Counted from the first letter of the stretch, positions 45,101-57,747 are shown. The stretch: 64,000 bases of DNA from Apium graveolens (GCF_009905375.1 NC_133650.1:144468476-144532475), one strand, 5' to 3'. The notes: generated by a model from the sequence alone, not told the origin. Numbers and translations: made by a program.

Positions 45101-47879
45101 CTAACCACTCCGGAAATTGAATCTCCTCAATGAAACCGGCCTCTAAGAGCTTTTCCACTTCCTGCTTTATATCCTCTTGTCTTTCCGGGGCAAAATTTCT
45201 TTTCTTTTGTTTCACTGTCTTCCGGCTTGGATCTACGTTTAGCTTGTGAGTAATCAACTCCGGGTCTATGCCTGGCATATCAGCTGCTGACCATGCAAAC
45301 ACATCACTATTTTCTTGCAAAAATTTCACTAACTTCCCTCTAAGGGGCTCCTCTAATATGGCTCCAATGAAAGTCGTCCTCTCAGGATTCTCGGGGTCTA
45401 AAGGAACCGAGACCAATTCTTCTGCTGGCCTTCCTCTATTCTCATCATTTTCTCGAACATCCATATCTTCAATAGGAAGAACCTGCCCCCCGACTCCATC
45501 TGCCCTCAAAGAGGCCACATAACAGCTTTTAGCCATTTTTTGATCTCCTCTTTCTTCTCCAATCCCGTTTCGGGTGGGAAACTTCATGACTGAGTGGTAG
45601 GAAGAGGGAACTGCCTTGAAGGCATGTATCCCTGTTCTTCCCATGATAGCATTATAAGTCGAACTAGCCTTTACCACCACGAAATCCAGCATCTGCGTTG
45701 CTTGCCTTGGCTCCGTACCTATGGTGGTTGGCAATTTGATTATCCCTTCCACAGGACATTCTACTCCAGCAAATCCATATATCGGCATGTCGGTTGGTGT
45801 TAACTGGGAGTCGTTATACCCCATCCTTAGAAAGGTGTCATGGAGCAAGATATCCACAGAAGCACCATTATCCACAAGGACCCTCTTAACCGGGCTATTT
45901 CCTATTATTGGTGTTATGACCAGCGGGTCGTCATGGGGAAACTTCACACCCTCTAGGTCGGAATCATCAAAAGCCAATGTTACTTCTGTCCTGGCCCTCT
46001 TCGGGGCTTCTCCAACAATATGCATAACCTCTCTAGTATATGCCTTTCTGGAATTTTTGGACAATCCAGCAGCAGTTGGACCTCCAAAGATCGTGTTTAT
46101 CACAGGCCCTCGAGGTCTCGGCCCTCCATAAATGGTGTTTATAACTGGTCCTCTAGGCTGGGGGTTTCGCCCCTGATCGTCTTGGTCCCTCCTACGATCT
46201 TCAAAGTTCTTCCTTCCATTATTATTTCTGTCCCCTCCATCTCCAGTATACTTGTTCAATCTTCCTTTTCGAATCAAAAACTCAATTTCATCTTTCAATT
46301 GCCTACACTCATCGGTGTCATGGCCAACATCTTTGTGAAACCTGCAATACTTGCCCTTATCTAGCTTGGCGGGATCAGCCTTCAAGGGCTTAGGCCAGCG
46401 AATATCTCTGTCTTTCTCAATCTCCATCAAAATCTGACTTCTGGGAGCATTCAGCTTAGCGTATTCAGTGAACTTTTGCCCAGGTCCTCCCTTCTTGGGG
46501 GTTGAATCAGGGTTTTGTTCGGTTCTAGGATATTTGTCCTTAGCGATATACTCCAAATCAGTTTTTCGTTTCTTGCCTCCAGTGGGCTCATTACTTACTA
46601 CGGTCTTCCTCATACTTTCTTCAACCTTGATATACTTCCCTGCCCTCTCTTGGAGCTGCAACATGCTCTCAGGGGGTCGTTTGGCCAAAGACATCTTGAA
46701 AAACTCATCCCTAGTTCCTTGTTGCAGTGCTATCATGGCTACCTTATCATCAAGGTCTGGGACTTTTAAAGCTTCCTTTATAAAACGATTCAGGTAATCT
46801 CTTAAGGATTCCTTAGCTCCCTGCACAAGACTCATAAGAGATGCTGAACTTTTTTCATGGACTCTTCCACTGATGAATTGCTTAATAAAAGCCTGACTTA
46901 ATTCTCTGAATGATCCAATAGAATTTGGGGGTAGGCGACTGTACCATCTTTGAGCCATACCCGACAGGGTTTGAGGGAAGGCCCGACATTTTATAGCATC
47001 ATTCACGGGTTGCAGCAACAGTGCATTAGAGAATGTCCTAACATGATTAGCGGGGTCTCCCGTGCCATCATAGGCTTTGATAGTGTGCATCTTGAATTTC
47101 CTTGAGATATGGGCATTCATTATCTCTTCTGTGAAGGGTGGAGTTGGATCGTCAGGATCTCCAAGGGGAAGGAGATTGCTTGGATCAGTTCTTGGGACAG
47201 CAGCCCTTCTTCTTACCGGACCATCCAGGTCTATGATAGGAGGAGGATTTCTCCCCCTAGGAGGTATGTGGGGTCTGGTGGCTTGGTGAGCCTCCAAATC
47301 ATGCCTCAGCCTTTGGATTTCAGCCTCATGAGCCCTGATCTTTTCCTGCACTTCTTGGGGATTCACCCCTGGGGTGCTTTGGGGGCGTTGCCTTCCATCG
47401 GCCATTGGCTCTTTTCCAGGACGCCTCCTTCTCGGGGCCACTTCATCATCCGAAGATTCGGAGTCTCTCTCAGTGTATGGACCAGAAAATTCCCGATCCT
47501 CAGGGATAGGATCCAAACCTCGTATATAGGGGGGCGACCGCCCTCGTGTTTCACTTCGCCCAGCATATCCGCTTCCTCCAACCTCAGGATGAAGGGGCAT
47601 CCCATAAGGGGGGTTAGTAGTAACAACAGTTGAATATTCATACCCGACGGGTCGAGAATTCACAGGTATATGTACTTGTTGAACTTGAGGATTCGTACCT
47701 TGAATAGTCGGGGGAGTTGTCCCTTGTGGCTGAGGTTTAGTTGCCCCTGTCTGGGCTTCCCCCTGGGTAGATGCATAAGTTGAATGGGGAGGAACCTCCA
47801 CGGTTGATGAAATCACCTGGGTTGTCTCTGATGGTGTTCCTTCCTCTAGAGCTCCAATTGTTCTCCGTGTTCTCGCCAT
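42159..47879 (-). pseudogene. Tat-lineage gag-pol polyprotein, one in-frame amber codon
   Basis: Start chosen at ATG 47879 (MARTRRTIGALEEGTPSETT), 14 bases past the primer site; earlier in-frame codons would overlap it. The frame continues to 42159, broken only by TAG at 44316-44318 (LFL*LAVSES), a position normally Tyr (TAT). Gag core HISRKFKMHTIKAYDGTGDP ... QRWYSRLPPNSIGSF; nucleocapsid CRFHKDVGHDTDEC; protease VLVDNGASVDILL; RT KWRMCIDFTDLNDACPKD and YVDD box in TMEVYVDDMLVKS; first RNase H region after RT; a second, archaeal-type RNase H (LYFDGASKTNSSGAGL, NNEAEYEALIAGL, RGDSKLIISQVKG, ENVKADALSKFAS) as known for Tat; integrase CDRCQKHAP, WGMDILGPFP, LVTDNGTQF and PQANGQAEVANR. All catalytic residues I checked are present, so the amber codon is the only visible lesion. 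Confidence 0.92.
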
Positions 47880-47892
47880 GGTTGTTGTTTTT

Positions 47893-47908
47893 CCCACAGA
47901 CGGCGCCA
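47893..47908 (-). promoter_or_regulatory. Primer binding site of Tat element
   Basis: Minus strand TGGCGCCGTCTGTGGG two bases inside the 5' LTR. The TGGCGCC start differs from the methionine type and is usual for Tat and Athila lineages; the exact tRNA is not assigned. Confidence 0.88.
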
Positions 47909-47910
47909 AA

Positions 47911-48456
47911 TGTTATGGATAAAAAGCTAAGGTTATTATTTGCTGTATTTATTACTAAGATTCGGGAGCTCAAGGCCTTTAATGGCTGCTCTCGTGCTTT
48001 GTGACTCAATCTGCCTTTACGAGATGCCTACGTATCTCTGTGAATTAGAGAATCAAGCCAAAAAACGTAGTTCTGATTGGTGGGGGTGAGACCCCTTATA
48101 TAGGTGTTGGGAGTCCTTGAATTGGACTTGGTATAGGAGACTTGGTGGGCAAGTCTCATAATTAGAATGGACTTTGGAGTCCTAGGTAGTAGGAAACTGA
48201 TTCCTTATCCTTTTAGGTCCCCTTGAGGATAATCTATAAGGATTTATATCCTTATCAGGACTCTTCTCAATAGCTGATTTTTCCCTTATTAATTAATTAT
48301 GAAATTAATTAATAATCAGGGCTTTTGGGCCTCTTTTATTCCATCAGACCTGATCTGGTCCATCAGGCTTAACCTTTCTGGTCTGAATATCATACATCTT
48401 CTTATTGGGCCTATCAGCCCATTAATTATAAAATCAGGACTTATTTATCCCTATCA
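47911..48456 (-). repeat. 5' LTR of Tat element
   Basis: 546 bp, plus-strand ends TGTTATGGATAAAAAGC and CCCTATCA, followed by atctc (48457-48461). Three differences from the 3' LTR by eye (near 37655/48000, 37667/48012 and 37951/48300). Confidence 0.95.
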
Positions 48457-50910
48457 ATCTCCAAAGAGAAACTCTTGATTCTTGTGAATTCAAGAGCTCT
48501 CTATGAGATATATTTTATATATGTGCTAACTAAGTGTTTTATGGAGATATCATGCTTTAAAATCCTTTGCATGCTACTGAATTTTCATTATATATTTATG
48601 TTTAGCCATGCATGATAGTTTTAAGATATTAAAATGATGATCAACCATGTTTTTCATGCTACTCTTTTTGAAATCATGTTGCTATGTCTAAAAATCTATA
48701 AATTCGAAATATGTGTGCTTAAAATAGATTGTTTCCATGATAAATTTCTTATTAATAGTTAAGAGAAGATATATTTCATGATTATTAAGGATGAGTAATA
48801 GGTACAAGTCGAATTTGCAAGCATTTAAACTTTATGCCTAGCCGAAATCTTGTTATGTGTTTTTCATGAGCTGCATGTTATATTTTTAGTTGCATGTTGT
48901 TGATTCTTGGGTATGGATGATCTTCCCTTATGTTGAGGCACTATTTTAGGACATTAAGACACTAGGTTTTCTTTGGAAAGAGTTGGATGCTTGGTTATTA
49001 AGTGGGAGTTAAGGTGGAAAGGGATTAGTTAGTGTTTGCATTTTTCCAGATTTGATGCACTAGTTATGGGGAAGTTTTGAATGAGCATTTGTTGTGCACT
49101 TTGAGGCCCAAGCCACCAGAAGCTAGCACTAGGAGTATATAAAAGGTTTTAGGTGTTTGTTGGAGGTTTATAAGTCGTTTGGTTAGGTGCACAAGTGGAA
49201 TCATAAAATCTGTCCAGCAGGGGACAGTTTTGTTGCAACTTAGAAATAGGAAGTTTTGACCATATCATGGGTAGGCCCTCATTAGGCCCTGTTGGGCCTT
49301 AGTTAGAGGGAGTGTCAGAGGAGTTTTTCCAGCCATATTTCACAGGATTTGATTTAGAACCATGTGTCACAAGTTAGTTCAAGTCAGGGCATTTTCTGCC
49401 CAGAAAAATAGGGGAACCATGGACTTTAAGCTTAGGCCCAAGGAGGCCCAAGCTAGACCCTTGAGCCACATCAAGTTTGGGAGATGCCTTAAGGTCATAA
49501 GAGCCTAGTGTAGAAGTTTTGGAGTTAAAACTGTAGTTTAAGAGTGTCTAATGCACTCAAGAAACCATAGATGTCATTCTGAAATTTTCCTTAGTGAGCA
49601 CTTTCACATATCACATAGTTTTAGAACACTTAGGAGTGAGACCTAGGTTGACCACTATGGTTGCAAGATAGTATAAAGTTAGTAGAGTAAAAGGCCCAAG
49701 TGAGGGTCAATAGGTTTTGGATAGTTAAGTAAAGGCACATTGGGAAGCCAAAATTTAGAGACTTTGTCTAGTTTAGCGACCAAGTGACTTAAATTGTGAG
49801 TCGAAATCATCCAAGCCTAGTGTTGCATTATGGTGTGTGTGATATTATTTGGTATTAAAATATGATATGTGAGTATATGTGGCTATGTGTACTATTGTAT
49901 TTATAAGGTGATTATGAATTACGTGCATATAGGCCTAAGTGCCATTTGTGTTTAATTTCGGGTTGTAAATAGGTTGAGTTGGTGAGAATATATTATAATG
50001 AGGTTATTATTATTTATGTAGGATCTCGAGACGAGGGTAAACTTGCCATAAAGGTCGAGTAAAGCTTCCAGTTGCTCCTACCAGCCAGACCAGACCAGCC
50101 TTTCTCAAGGCAAGTGATTCAACCTGTTTTTCATTTACACTGCAAATATGTGATAATTAGTTCATATATATTGATGCGAGTATCCTGAGTTATCTTGATA
50201 TACTTGAACCAAGCGATTCTTAAATCTATCTTCGTATTGCCATGAACCCTCAAGTACATATTGCAAGTAGATCAAAAGTCATATCATGCTAGTATATCAA
50301 AGTAATTGGAATGCCATGATAAAATAAAGATTTGATATAATACTTGATTGATCCTCTTGATTATCATGCTATTGATTCCTAAAATATTGACATCTCACTC
50401 TGATGCTTGAACCCCAATAGAAACTTTACCTTGATACCTAAAAGCCAGATATTCTTTAAAGTTGTTCTTAATTGATTGATAACCCTTTTTCTTACCCTAA
50501 AGTTCGACAATCCTGATATACCTTGAGCTAAAGATCATTTTCTTCATACCTTAACACCCCTAGTATTCATGAAGCTTACCTTCTTGATGTTCTAGTACTT
50601 GTACCTTGTTGAAAACCATTGCTTTAAGCCTAGTTTGACATTACTCTTTCATATTATCCAATAGCCTTGCTAAATCTCCTTGTCAAGTTCTTGTATATGG
50701 AAACCTTTCAATTACCCTAATATAGTAAAGTCTAGTGGATCATGGCCCTGAAATTTTATGACATATTTCCAGTGTTTCAAAGTTGATCTATAATCCCTTG
50801 ATAAAAATGTTTACTCCTTAAGATATTTTATTATAAATCGGCATCAATTTTTGAAATGATTAAAATGTGGATTTTCAGTCCCAAAGGGGGATAAATGTTT
50901 TCTTTAAATA

Positions 50911-51065
50911 GTGGATCGGGACTGAGACGCGAGTCCCTTTCACACTTATATTGTAGGCTTAAAAGTTGCCTAGGGATCCCATTAATGTTTTAGAACCCAG
51001 CGAGGTTCGGGATTACTTCGCGGCTGATCACCGGCTGTAATCCGTAGCGTCATAAAATGATTTTG
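50911..51065 (+). promoter_or_regulatory. Conserved LTR block with hairpin (copy 2)
   Basis: Matches 30031-30180 and 54422-54573 closely, including agaacccagcgaggttcggg and the GGATTAC/GTAATCC inverted repeat, although the LTRs on either side have diverged strongly. Function unknown. Confidence 0.5.
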
Positions 51066-51250
51066 AAAATGTTTTGATTCAAGCAAATGATGCCATCACC
51101 CAAAATTTCATCTCTTGATATTATTAGTTATATCTTCGCATTGTCATTCTTTAATATATATCTCGATTTATATTTCGTATCGTACTGTGTAGCACTTGTT
51201 GAGCATTTGGCTCACTCATTGCCTTAACCCTGATATTACAGCTAGCAGCT

Positions 51251-51322
51251 ATGGTTAGATTCAAGCAGACAGCACGTAAGACTTGTAATGCCGATGCGTA
51301 TGTTCGAGCTCAGGTAGAATAA
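51251..51322 (+). CDS. H3-tail-like micro-ORF in solo LTR (copy 2)
   Basis: MVRFKQTARK followed by TCNADAYVRAQVE and stop. Compared with copy 1, the first 30 bases differ at two sites and both are silent third-codon changes; the ORF is one codon shorter, so length changed by a multiple of three. Acceptor-like GATATTACAG precedes the ATG by nine bases and donor-like CTCAG|GTAGAA follows codon 21 (51313/51314), in phase 0 as in the other copies. Confidence 0.5.
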   Translation: MVRFKQTARKTCNADAYVRAQVE

Positions 51323-51491
51323 GAGATAGTTTTGTGTGAGGACTCGATATTAAAATCAGTTGTAATAGATAGTAGTGTTGGGCTGTTCCAAACCCTAAAC
51401 TGTAAGATCTTGGATTCGATTATATTTACTTTCTTTTAAATATTGTAATAGTTATATATTTGGTTTGTTAAGTTGGGGGTGTGACAAAACT

Positions 51492-54400
51492 ACACTCCAC
51501 TCAACCTCACCATTTGCACTCTCAAAATTTTCTCTCCTCCCCCCCCTCTTCTTCTCCATTCGGCCGAAACCCCCTTCCCCCATCCCCTTCAATTTTTCTT
51601 CAACAAATCCTTGCCATCCTAGTTTAATTTCACTACCCACTAATATATAATATACTTTCCAAGAAATTCCATGTTTAGGAGATGAAGTTTAATGCTTGCA
51701 TGTCTTGTTTTTATGTGATCTCCAAGGAGAAACTCTTAATTCATGTGGATTAAAGAGTTCTCCATGAGATATATTTTTTATGTGCATAAACTAAGTGTTT
51801 CCTTGATTAGAACTCCTTTAAAACACTTGCATGATACTGATCTTTAGTTGTAATGCCATATTTTACTTTGCATGTTAGAGATAGGGCATTAATTTTCAAG
51901 AATGATCAAGCTATATATGCTCTCTTTTTTGAAAATATACATGCATATTTGGTTTGTGATTAAATTCGACCTATATGGGCTAAAAACAAATTGTTTCCTT
52001 GATATCATGCTTGATCTTAGTTGTTAAAAGATAGTGTGCATGATCCCTTGAAATAATTTAGTATTTTAAGTCGAATTTATGAGCTAATAATCCCATTGTT
52101 TAGTCAAACTTGTTTTTGTGATCATTGTGAGTTGCATGTTAAGTTTTAGTTTGCATGTTGGTGCTATAGGGAATGAATGATCTCCATTCTTGGTTGAGGT
52201 CTTAGTTTAGAGTCTTATAGTAGTAAATTTGCCTTGATTGAGATTTAATTCGTGGTTTTGAGGTGGGAGTTAAGGTGGAAAGGCTAGGATAGAATCCTAA
52301 ATTTTTCCAGATTTGCATGTGAGTTGTGTGTTGATTTTGAATGGGCATTGTTAGGCCTAAGCCACGGGGAGTTAGTAATTGGGTTGTTGTTGAGTCCAGA
52401 AGCCATAAATTAGAGAAACCCAACCATTTAGTGAGGTGCACACATCAAAACTTAGATTCTTCCAGAACAAAGGACAGTTTGAGTTTAGTACCTTTTGGAG
52501 GTCAAAAAGTTGGATTAAGAGTAAGCCCTCATTAGGCCTTGATTAGTATTGATACTAGGGAGTTTAAGGAAGAGTTTCAAGTCGAACCATGGAGGTTTAG
52601 AGTTAGAACCAATGAGTTTAAGTTAGTCAAAAATAGGGCAATTTTCAGGATACCCATTTAGAGTTGTGTCAACTTTGAGGTTAGGCCCAAGAAAATCTAG
52701 GAAGGACCCTAGTGTCATTCTAAGTGCACAAGTTAGCTTATAGACTTAAGAATCCAGTAGGTTAGTTTTGGTTAGGAATATTCGAGCTTTAGTGGTGTCA
52801 AAATCTGAGAGTCGCCTAAGGTGTTGCCATAAGTGTGCAAGTGAGAACGCTTTCTTTTAGTGTTTAGTTTTGTGAATCCTATGAGTGAGACCTAGTATTT
52901 GCATTTAGATATAGGTCACTATAGTGTTAGGCCAAGGTTTTGGCTAAGAGAATTGGAACCACCAAGTGTAGGCCCTTCAAGAGTCGAGACTAGTTTAGTA
53001 GTGTGTCGCAAAAGGAATTGTGGAGATTTGAGAGTGAGATCATTCAAGTCCTGAATAAAGCACCAAGTCTAAATAATAGTATGAGTATACCTATCTGTGT
53101 TATGTGCTCCAAGGTGCTACTATATGTATATGTGCATGGTATTGTGTGTTAACTTAGTATCTTACGCAATAAAAGACACTAAGCGTTACTTGGAGTCAAT
53201 TTGTGCATTTAGTGTTAGGGTTGTTTGGTGTCATAAGAGTCCGTAGTAATGAGGGATTCTTATTATTTTGTAGGATCGAGTGAAGATAGGAAGCTTGCCG
53301 TCAAGGTCGAGTAGTGCTCCCGTCGCTCTCAAGACAAGTCGTGTGTAGTCAAATCTTCTCAAGGCAAGTGTCCTTCCCTTGTAAACTTATATTGTGCAAG
53401 TGTACTCTTCCTTCGTAATGATATTATGCAAGTATTTCCCCCTTGTTGAATTGATATTATGCAAGTATATTCCTTTTGTTAATAATATGTTATGCAAGTA
53501 CCCTGAGATACTTACTGGAACCATGATAGCTTGCTTGAATTTGATATTGCCCATTGTTGTAAGTACCCGAGCTTGATTTGAGTTAGTATAATTGGTATGC
53601 CTTGATCACCCCAAACTCATTTAGAAGCGTTTCGTACCTTTAATAATCATTCATATACCTTGTTGTATTCCCTTTGACTTAGTGTTTAAATATCCTTATT
53701 GATTATACATTATCGAATTTCCTTGCGAACTTGAGAAAGTTAATCCCTTCGAATCATATTACCATTTTCGATTATTTATCATTTCCTTTCATTAAATCCT
53801 GAGATAACGATTCATTTGTACACTTTCTTATTACCCCTTACTGTGATACTCGAACATTGAAATTTCTTTGATACCCTATGATTGTAACCCTAGTTGAGAT
53901 TCCTACCTTTATAGTTTATTGATTCGAACTCTTTTTCAATACTTTCTTCCTTGATTGTTAAACCATTGATATTCATCTTTGACAACCTCTAGTGAGAAGA
54001 TTGTTCTTCTGTCGATAAGAATCTCGTAATCTTAATCCTTTGATTATTGATCATAACCTTATTATTTGAAATCCTTCGGAATTGGAATAATTGATACCCT
54101 TACTTATAATCATTAGAATTTCCCTCTGTTAAACTATTGTTACTCAACCCTGATTATTCCTTTAAATCAGTGAATTATTCCTTTGCATTGAACCCTAAAT
54201 TAATTTCCTTACCTTGATAGTTCAATTCGTCTGTCAATAAACCTTAACTGAGTACAACTGTTGTTGAGTTTGGCCTAGAATTCCTTAAAGAAATACACGA
54301 TCCTTTCATGCCTAAAGAGCTTTTGAAATGTTATTATTTCTGGCATCAAGTTTTTATAAAAATGTAAAGTTTTTTAAAAGTCAAATTTGTCAAAGGGACA

Positions 54401-54990
54401 AAAAAAATGTTTTCTTGAGAATAGTGGATCTGGACTAAGAAGCAGGTCCTTTCCACACTTATTTGAGGCTTAAAAGCTACCTCGGGATCCCATTAAATTT
54501 GTTAGAACCCAGCGAGGTTCGGGATTACTTCGCGGCTGATCACCGACTGTAATCCGTAGCGTCATAAAATGATTTTTGAGTTAAGAGTTGATTGAAAAAG
54601 ATTTTGATCTGATTAATGATGCCATTTCCCAATTGTTTAACTTATGAATTTGAATTGTTGTTAATATTCCAATTGTTGATTATATACCTTGCTGAGCATT
54701 TGGCTCACCTCTTGCTATTATTTATGTATTTCAGCTAACAAGTATGGTTAGATTCAAGCAGACCGCCCGTAAGTCCACTGGAGATGCTGAGGCTTATTTG
54801 AGAGCTCAGGTAGATAGCTGAAAGTCTATTGTGAGGACCGGTAGTTATGAAGTTGTATTAGTTTGTAGGGTTGGACTGTTCTTCAAACACTAAACCTAGC
54901 GATCTTGGATATTGTCTGTAAACAGCCTTTTGTAATATTATTTTATTATTAAGTCATTTATATTGTTAAGTGTAATTTGGGGCTGTGACA
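51492..54990 (+). repeat. 3' LTR of chromovirus, second part
   Basis: Continues from 36747 and ends ggggctgtgaca. Bases 52777-54990 match the truncated 5' LTR. The first part near 51530-51610 is strongly pyrimidine-rich. No supported protein gene apart from the micro-ORF at 54744. Confidence 0.92.
54744..54821 (+). CDS. H3-tail-like micro-ORF in 3' LTR (copy 3)
   Basis: MVRFKQTARKSTGDAEAYL, then RAQVDS and stop. This copy extends the H3 match by one residue (G12). It differs from copy 1 at one base in the ORF. The same acceptor-like and donor-like sites flank it (donor after 54809). As part of the 3' LTR it would not be joined to the leader ORF in this element, but 5' and 3' LTRs are copied from each other at each transposition. 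Confidence 0.5.
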   Translation: MVRFKQTARKSTGDAEAYLRAQVDS

Positions 54991-54995
54991 AAACT

Positions 54996-56650
54996 CTTCT
55001 TGAGAGTCTCGAATGCTGCCAAACATTCATCATCAAATTTAAAAGTCACATCTTTCTCGAGCAAGTTGCACAACGGCTTAGATATCTTACAGAAGTCCTT
55101 GATGAAACGCTGATAAAAATCCGCATGAACAAGAAAGCTATGGATTCCTTTCACAGAAATAGGTGGTGGAAGATTTTCAATGACGCCCACCTTGGCTTTA
55201 TCTACCGCAAGACCTTTACTAGAGACCTTATGCCAAAGAATGATGCCCTGTTGCACCATGAAGTGACATTTTTCCCAATTGAGCACCAAATTGGTTTCAA
55301 CACACCTTTTGAGCACCAAACGGAGATTATTCAAGCATTCATCATTCGAATGTCCAAAGACAGAGAAGTCGTCCATGAACACTTTGACATTATTTCCGAT
55401 CATATCAGAGAATATGGCCATCATGCATCTCTGAAAAGTGGCAGGTGCATCACATAAGCCAAAAGAAACTCTGCAAAAAGCAAACGTGCCAAATGGACAA
55501 GTGAAGGTGGTCTTCTCTTGATCTTCTGGTGCAATGCAAATCTGATTGTAGCTCGAATAGCCATCTAGAAGACAATAATACTCATGACCAGCCAACCTGT
55601 GAAGCATATGATCAATGAATGGAAGAGGGAAGTGATCCTACCTCGTGGCTTTATTCAACTTTCTGTAGTCCATGTATACCCTCCATCCTGTGACTGTTCG
55701 AGTGGGGATGAGCTCGTTCTTCTCATTTGCTACCACAGTAATACCTCCTTTCTTAGGTACACATTGCACGGGGCTCACCCAAGAACTGTCAAAAATAGGA
55801 TCTATGATTCCTGCATCCAGCCACTTTAGAATTTCTTTCTTCACCACTTCTTTCATGATAGGATTAAGCCTTCGCTCTTGCTCAACAGTCGGCTTGCTAC
55901 CTTTCTCTAGCAGAATTTTATGCATGCAGTACGAAGGGCTGATCCCTTTTATATCTGCTATAGTCCATCCGATGGCCGATTTGAATTCTCTCAAAATCCT
56001 CAAGAGCTTGTCCACATCACTACCTGAAAGGTCAGATGCAATAATAACAGGCAAAGTAGATGCATCACCTAAAAAACATACCTCAAGTGTTCAGACAATG
56101 GTTTAAGCTCCAAAGTAGGTGCTTCCTCAATAGATGGTTTGAGCTTTCCCTCAGCATTCTTTAGATCAGTATTTCCCAGAGATTCAAATGGCATGTCTAG
56201 CTTTCGTTTCCAAGGAGAAGCATTTAGATATTATAACTGCTCATTGCCTTCATCATCTTCACTATCAAAATCCCCCAATAAAGCTTTTTCTAAGGCATCA
56301 GACCATAGCACACGATCAAGTTATGAAATAACTGCAGAATCAACCAAATCCACCTTGAAGCACTCCTCATGTTCCGTAGGGAATTTCATCACATTGAACA
56401 CATTGAATGTTACATCTTGATCTTGCACTCTCATAGTGAGTTCACCTTTTTGCAAATCTATCAAGGTGCGGCCTGTAGCCAAGAAAGGTCTTCCCAAGAT
56501 TATGGGAATCTTCTTATCTTCATTGAAATCCAGAATGACAAAATCTGCAGGAAAGATGAGCTTGTCCACCTTTACTAGCACGTCCTCCACGATGCCTCGT
56601 GGGTATGTAATCGAATGATCAGACAATTGTAGAGACATGTAGGTGGGCTA
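54996..56650 (-). pseudogene. Athila-lineage protease and RT fragment
   Basis: Minus strand. Protease region 56638-56321: SDHSITYPRGIVEDVLVKVD, FPADFVILDFNED and ILGRPFLATGRTLIDLQKGE, with the catalytic region upstream missing. RT linker and first motifs 56054-55638: PVQCVPKKGGITVVANEKNE, YMDYRKLNKATR. RT core 55607-54996: LLDGYSSYNQICIAPEDQEK, TFTCPFGTFAFCRVSFGLCD, VKVFMDDFSVFG (FMDD box intact), KGIHSFLVHADFYQRFIKDF, then cut by the chromovirus LTR end at 54990. A frameshift near 55630 and further breaks between 56060 and 56320 inactivate it. The rest of the Athila element is not in the window. Confidence 0.88.
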
Positions 56651-56671
56651 AGTAAATTATGTGTTACATAC

Positions 56672-57470
56672 CCAGAATTACGCCTAAGTAAACAATTAGG
56701 GATACTTCTCGAGCATTTCACTCTCAAGTTCCCATGTGAACTCTTCCACAAGAGGATTTCTCCACAAAACTTTGACTAGGGACACAGATTTATTCCTAAG
56801 CGCTTTTCTATCCGATCTACCATCTTTATCGGATGTTCCTCATAAGATAAGCTAAATCCTTAAGTATCCATATTCTATTTCATGGTCTGCAATTGGAATC
56901 CAAAAGTTTAAGAACCATTACACAATATAATGTGAACATGGGGTATGTGCAGAGATAATATCATCTCAAACATGACTTATCTTGTCCTTCAAAACTTTGC
57001 GTAAATCCTGATGCACAGAATCTCGTCTGATGGTTCGTCTATACTCCAACATTTTTAGATTGAAGGTAAGGAATATAAAATGCAAAATTCTCACTTGCGC
57101 CAATTCTTGATTCAAAAGTTTGTCGATGAAACACATTGTTTCAGAATAGTTGATTGGAACTAAGGTTCAATGATCAAGAAGAAAAGAATGAAAATGATAA
57201 TGACATGATTGAGAACAACCATATTAGTACATAAGATGGCCAGTCTTAGTACCATACAGTTCACAACACACATTTAGGTGGCGTCCATGTATTGTTTGTC
57301 TCAATCAGATGACCAAATTTTCAAGGAAACAAAAGATGTTCGAAGGGAGTTGGAAGTATAAAACAGATTTTGGATACTTTTAGAAAACAATAAAAATTAC
57401 ACTTTAGAGTGGTAGAAGAGAAATTTATCATTGTTCATTTTCATAGGTTTCTCATACACGTACTCGTATA
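56672..57470 (-). pseudogene. Decayed Tekay-type integrase tail and interior, minus strand
   Basis: Minus strand 56860-56690 reads SLSYEEHPIKMVDRIEK and, after one frameshift, LRNKSVSLVKVLWRNPLVEE ... ELESEMLEKYP and stop: the chromodomain-like end of a Tekay integrase, a close relative of the one ending at 36130. Further right, to 57470, only similarity to 20700-21020 can be seen. The boundary with the Athila fragment lies between about 56650 and 56680. Confidence 0.75.
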
Positions 57471-57747
57471 ACAACTGTAACACCCCCAGATCCGGGGTCG
57501 GGGATCCGGGTCGTCACGGTCTTTCTTTCCACAATATCACTTCACTTAATTAATAATAATAACCTTATGCTGTGACCCCACACTAACACACACCACAACC
57601 CGTTATAGTCCCAGAGATGAAATTGAAATAAGTACAAGTCTTTGAATCCACAATTTAAAAGTTATTACAACCCAAAATGATTACTTGATAAATTTACAGT
57701 TAATTGCCATTATCTGCCACAAGTTATAATTATACATAATTTGATTC

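Larger units (their letters stand above)
37564..48456 (-). mobile_element. Near-intact Tat-lineage Ty3/gypsy retrotransposon
   Basis: 10.9 kb, bounded by two 546-bp LTRs (37564-38109 and 47911-48456) and a perfect 5-bp duplication atctc (37559-37563 and 48457-48461). By eye the LTRs differ at only three positions, so this is the youngest insertion in the window. Minus-strand order: 5' LTR, TGGCGCC-type primer site, gag-protease-RT-RNase H-integrase in one frame, then a long 3' region with an antisense gene and several tandem repeat types, then polypurine tract and 3' LTR. Extra ORFs, including antisense ones, between pol and 3' LTR are documented for Tat-lineage elements such as Grande. Confidence 0.95.
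48457..51486 (+). repeat. Solo LTR of sister chromovirus family, second part
   Basis: Continues from 37563 and ends GGGGGTGTGACA, followed by the target duplication aaact (51487-51491). No internal region or partner LTR is present, so this is a solo LTR left by LTR-LTR recombination. Contains the conserved block at 50911-51065 and the micro-ORF at 51251. Confidence 0.9.
28377..54990 (+). mobile_element. Tekay-type chromovirus (Ty3/gypsy) with nested insertions
   Basis: Plus-strand layout: 5' LTR 28377-30599 (5'-truncated), primer site, leader ORF, gag, protease, RT-RNase H, integrase with chromodomain-like tail, polypurine tract, 3' LTR 36165-36747 plus 51492-54990. RT before integrase is the Ty3/gypsy order. 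The 3' LTR is 4082 bp once the inserts are removed. It lies in an Athila RT gene on its right side (54996 onward); the left flank is copia sequence, so DNA between the original target and the truncated LTR has been lost. All genes carry stops or frameshifts. Confidence 0.92.

Noticed and set aside
45721..46131. Plus-strand ORFs opposite the Tat gag-pol (also 47109-47633, 43375-43857)
   Set aside because: Shadows of a strong gag-pol frame; unlike the antisense gene at 39936 they have no promoter, no introns and no domain.
54963..55457. 164-codon plus-strand ORF
   Set aside because: Antisense shadow of the Athila RT, whose motifs on the minus strand are unmistakable.
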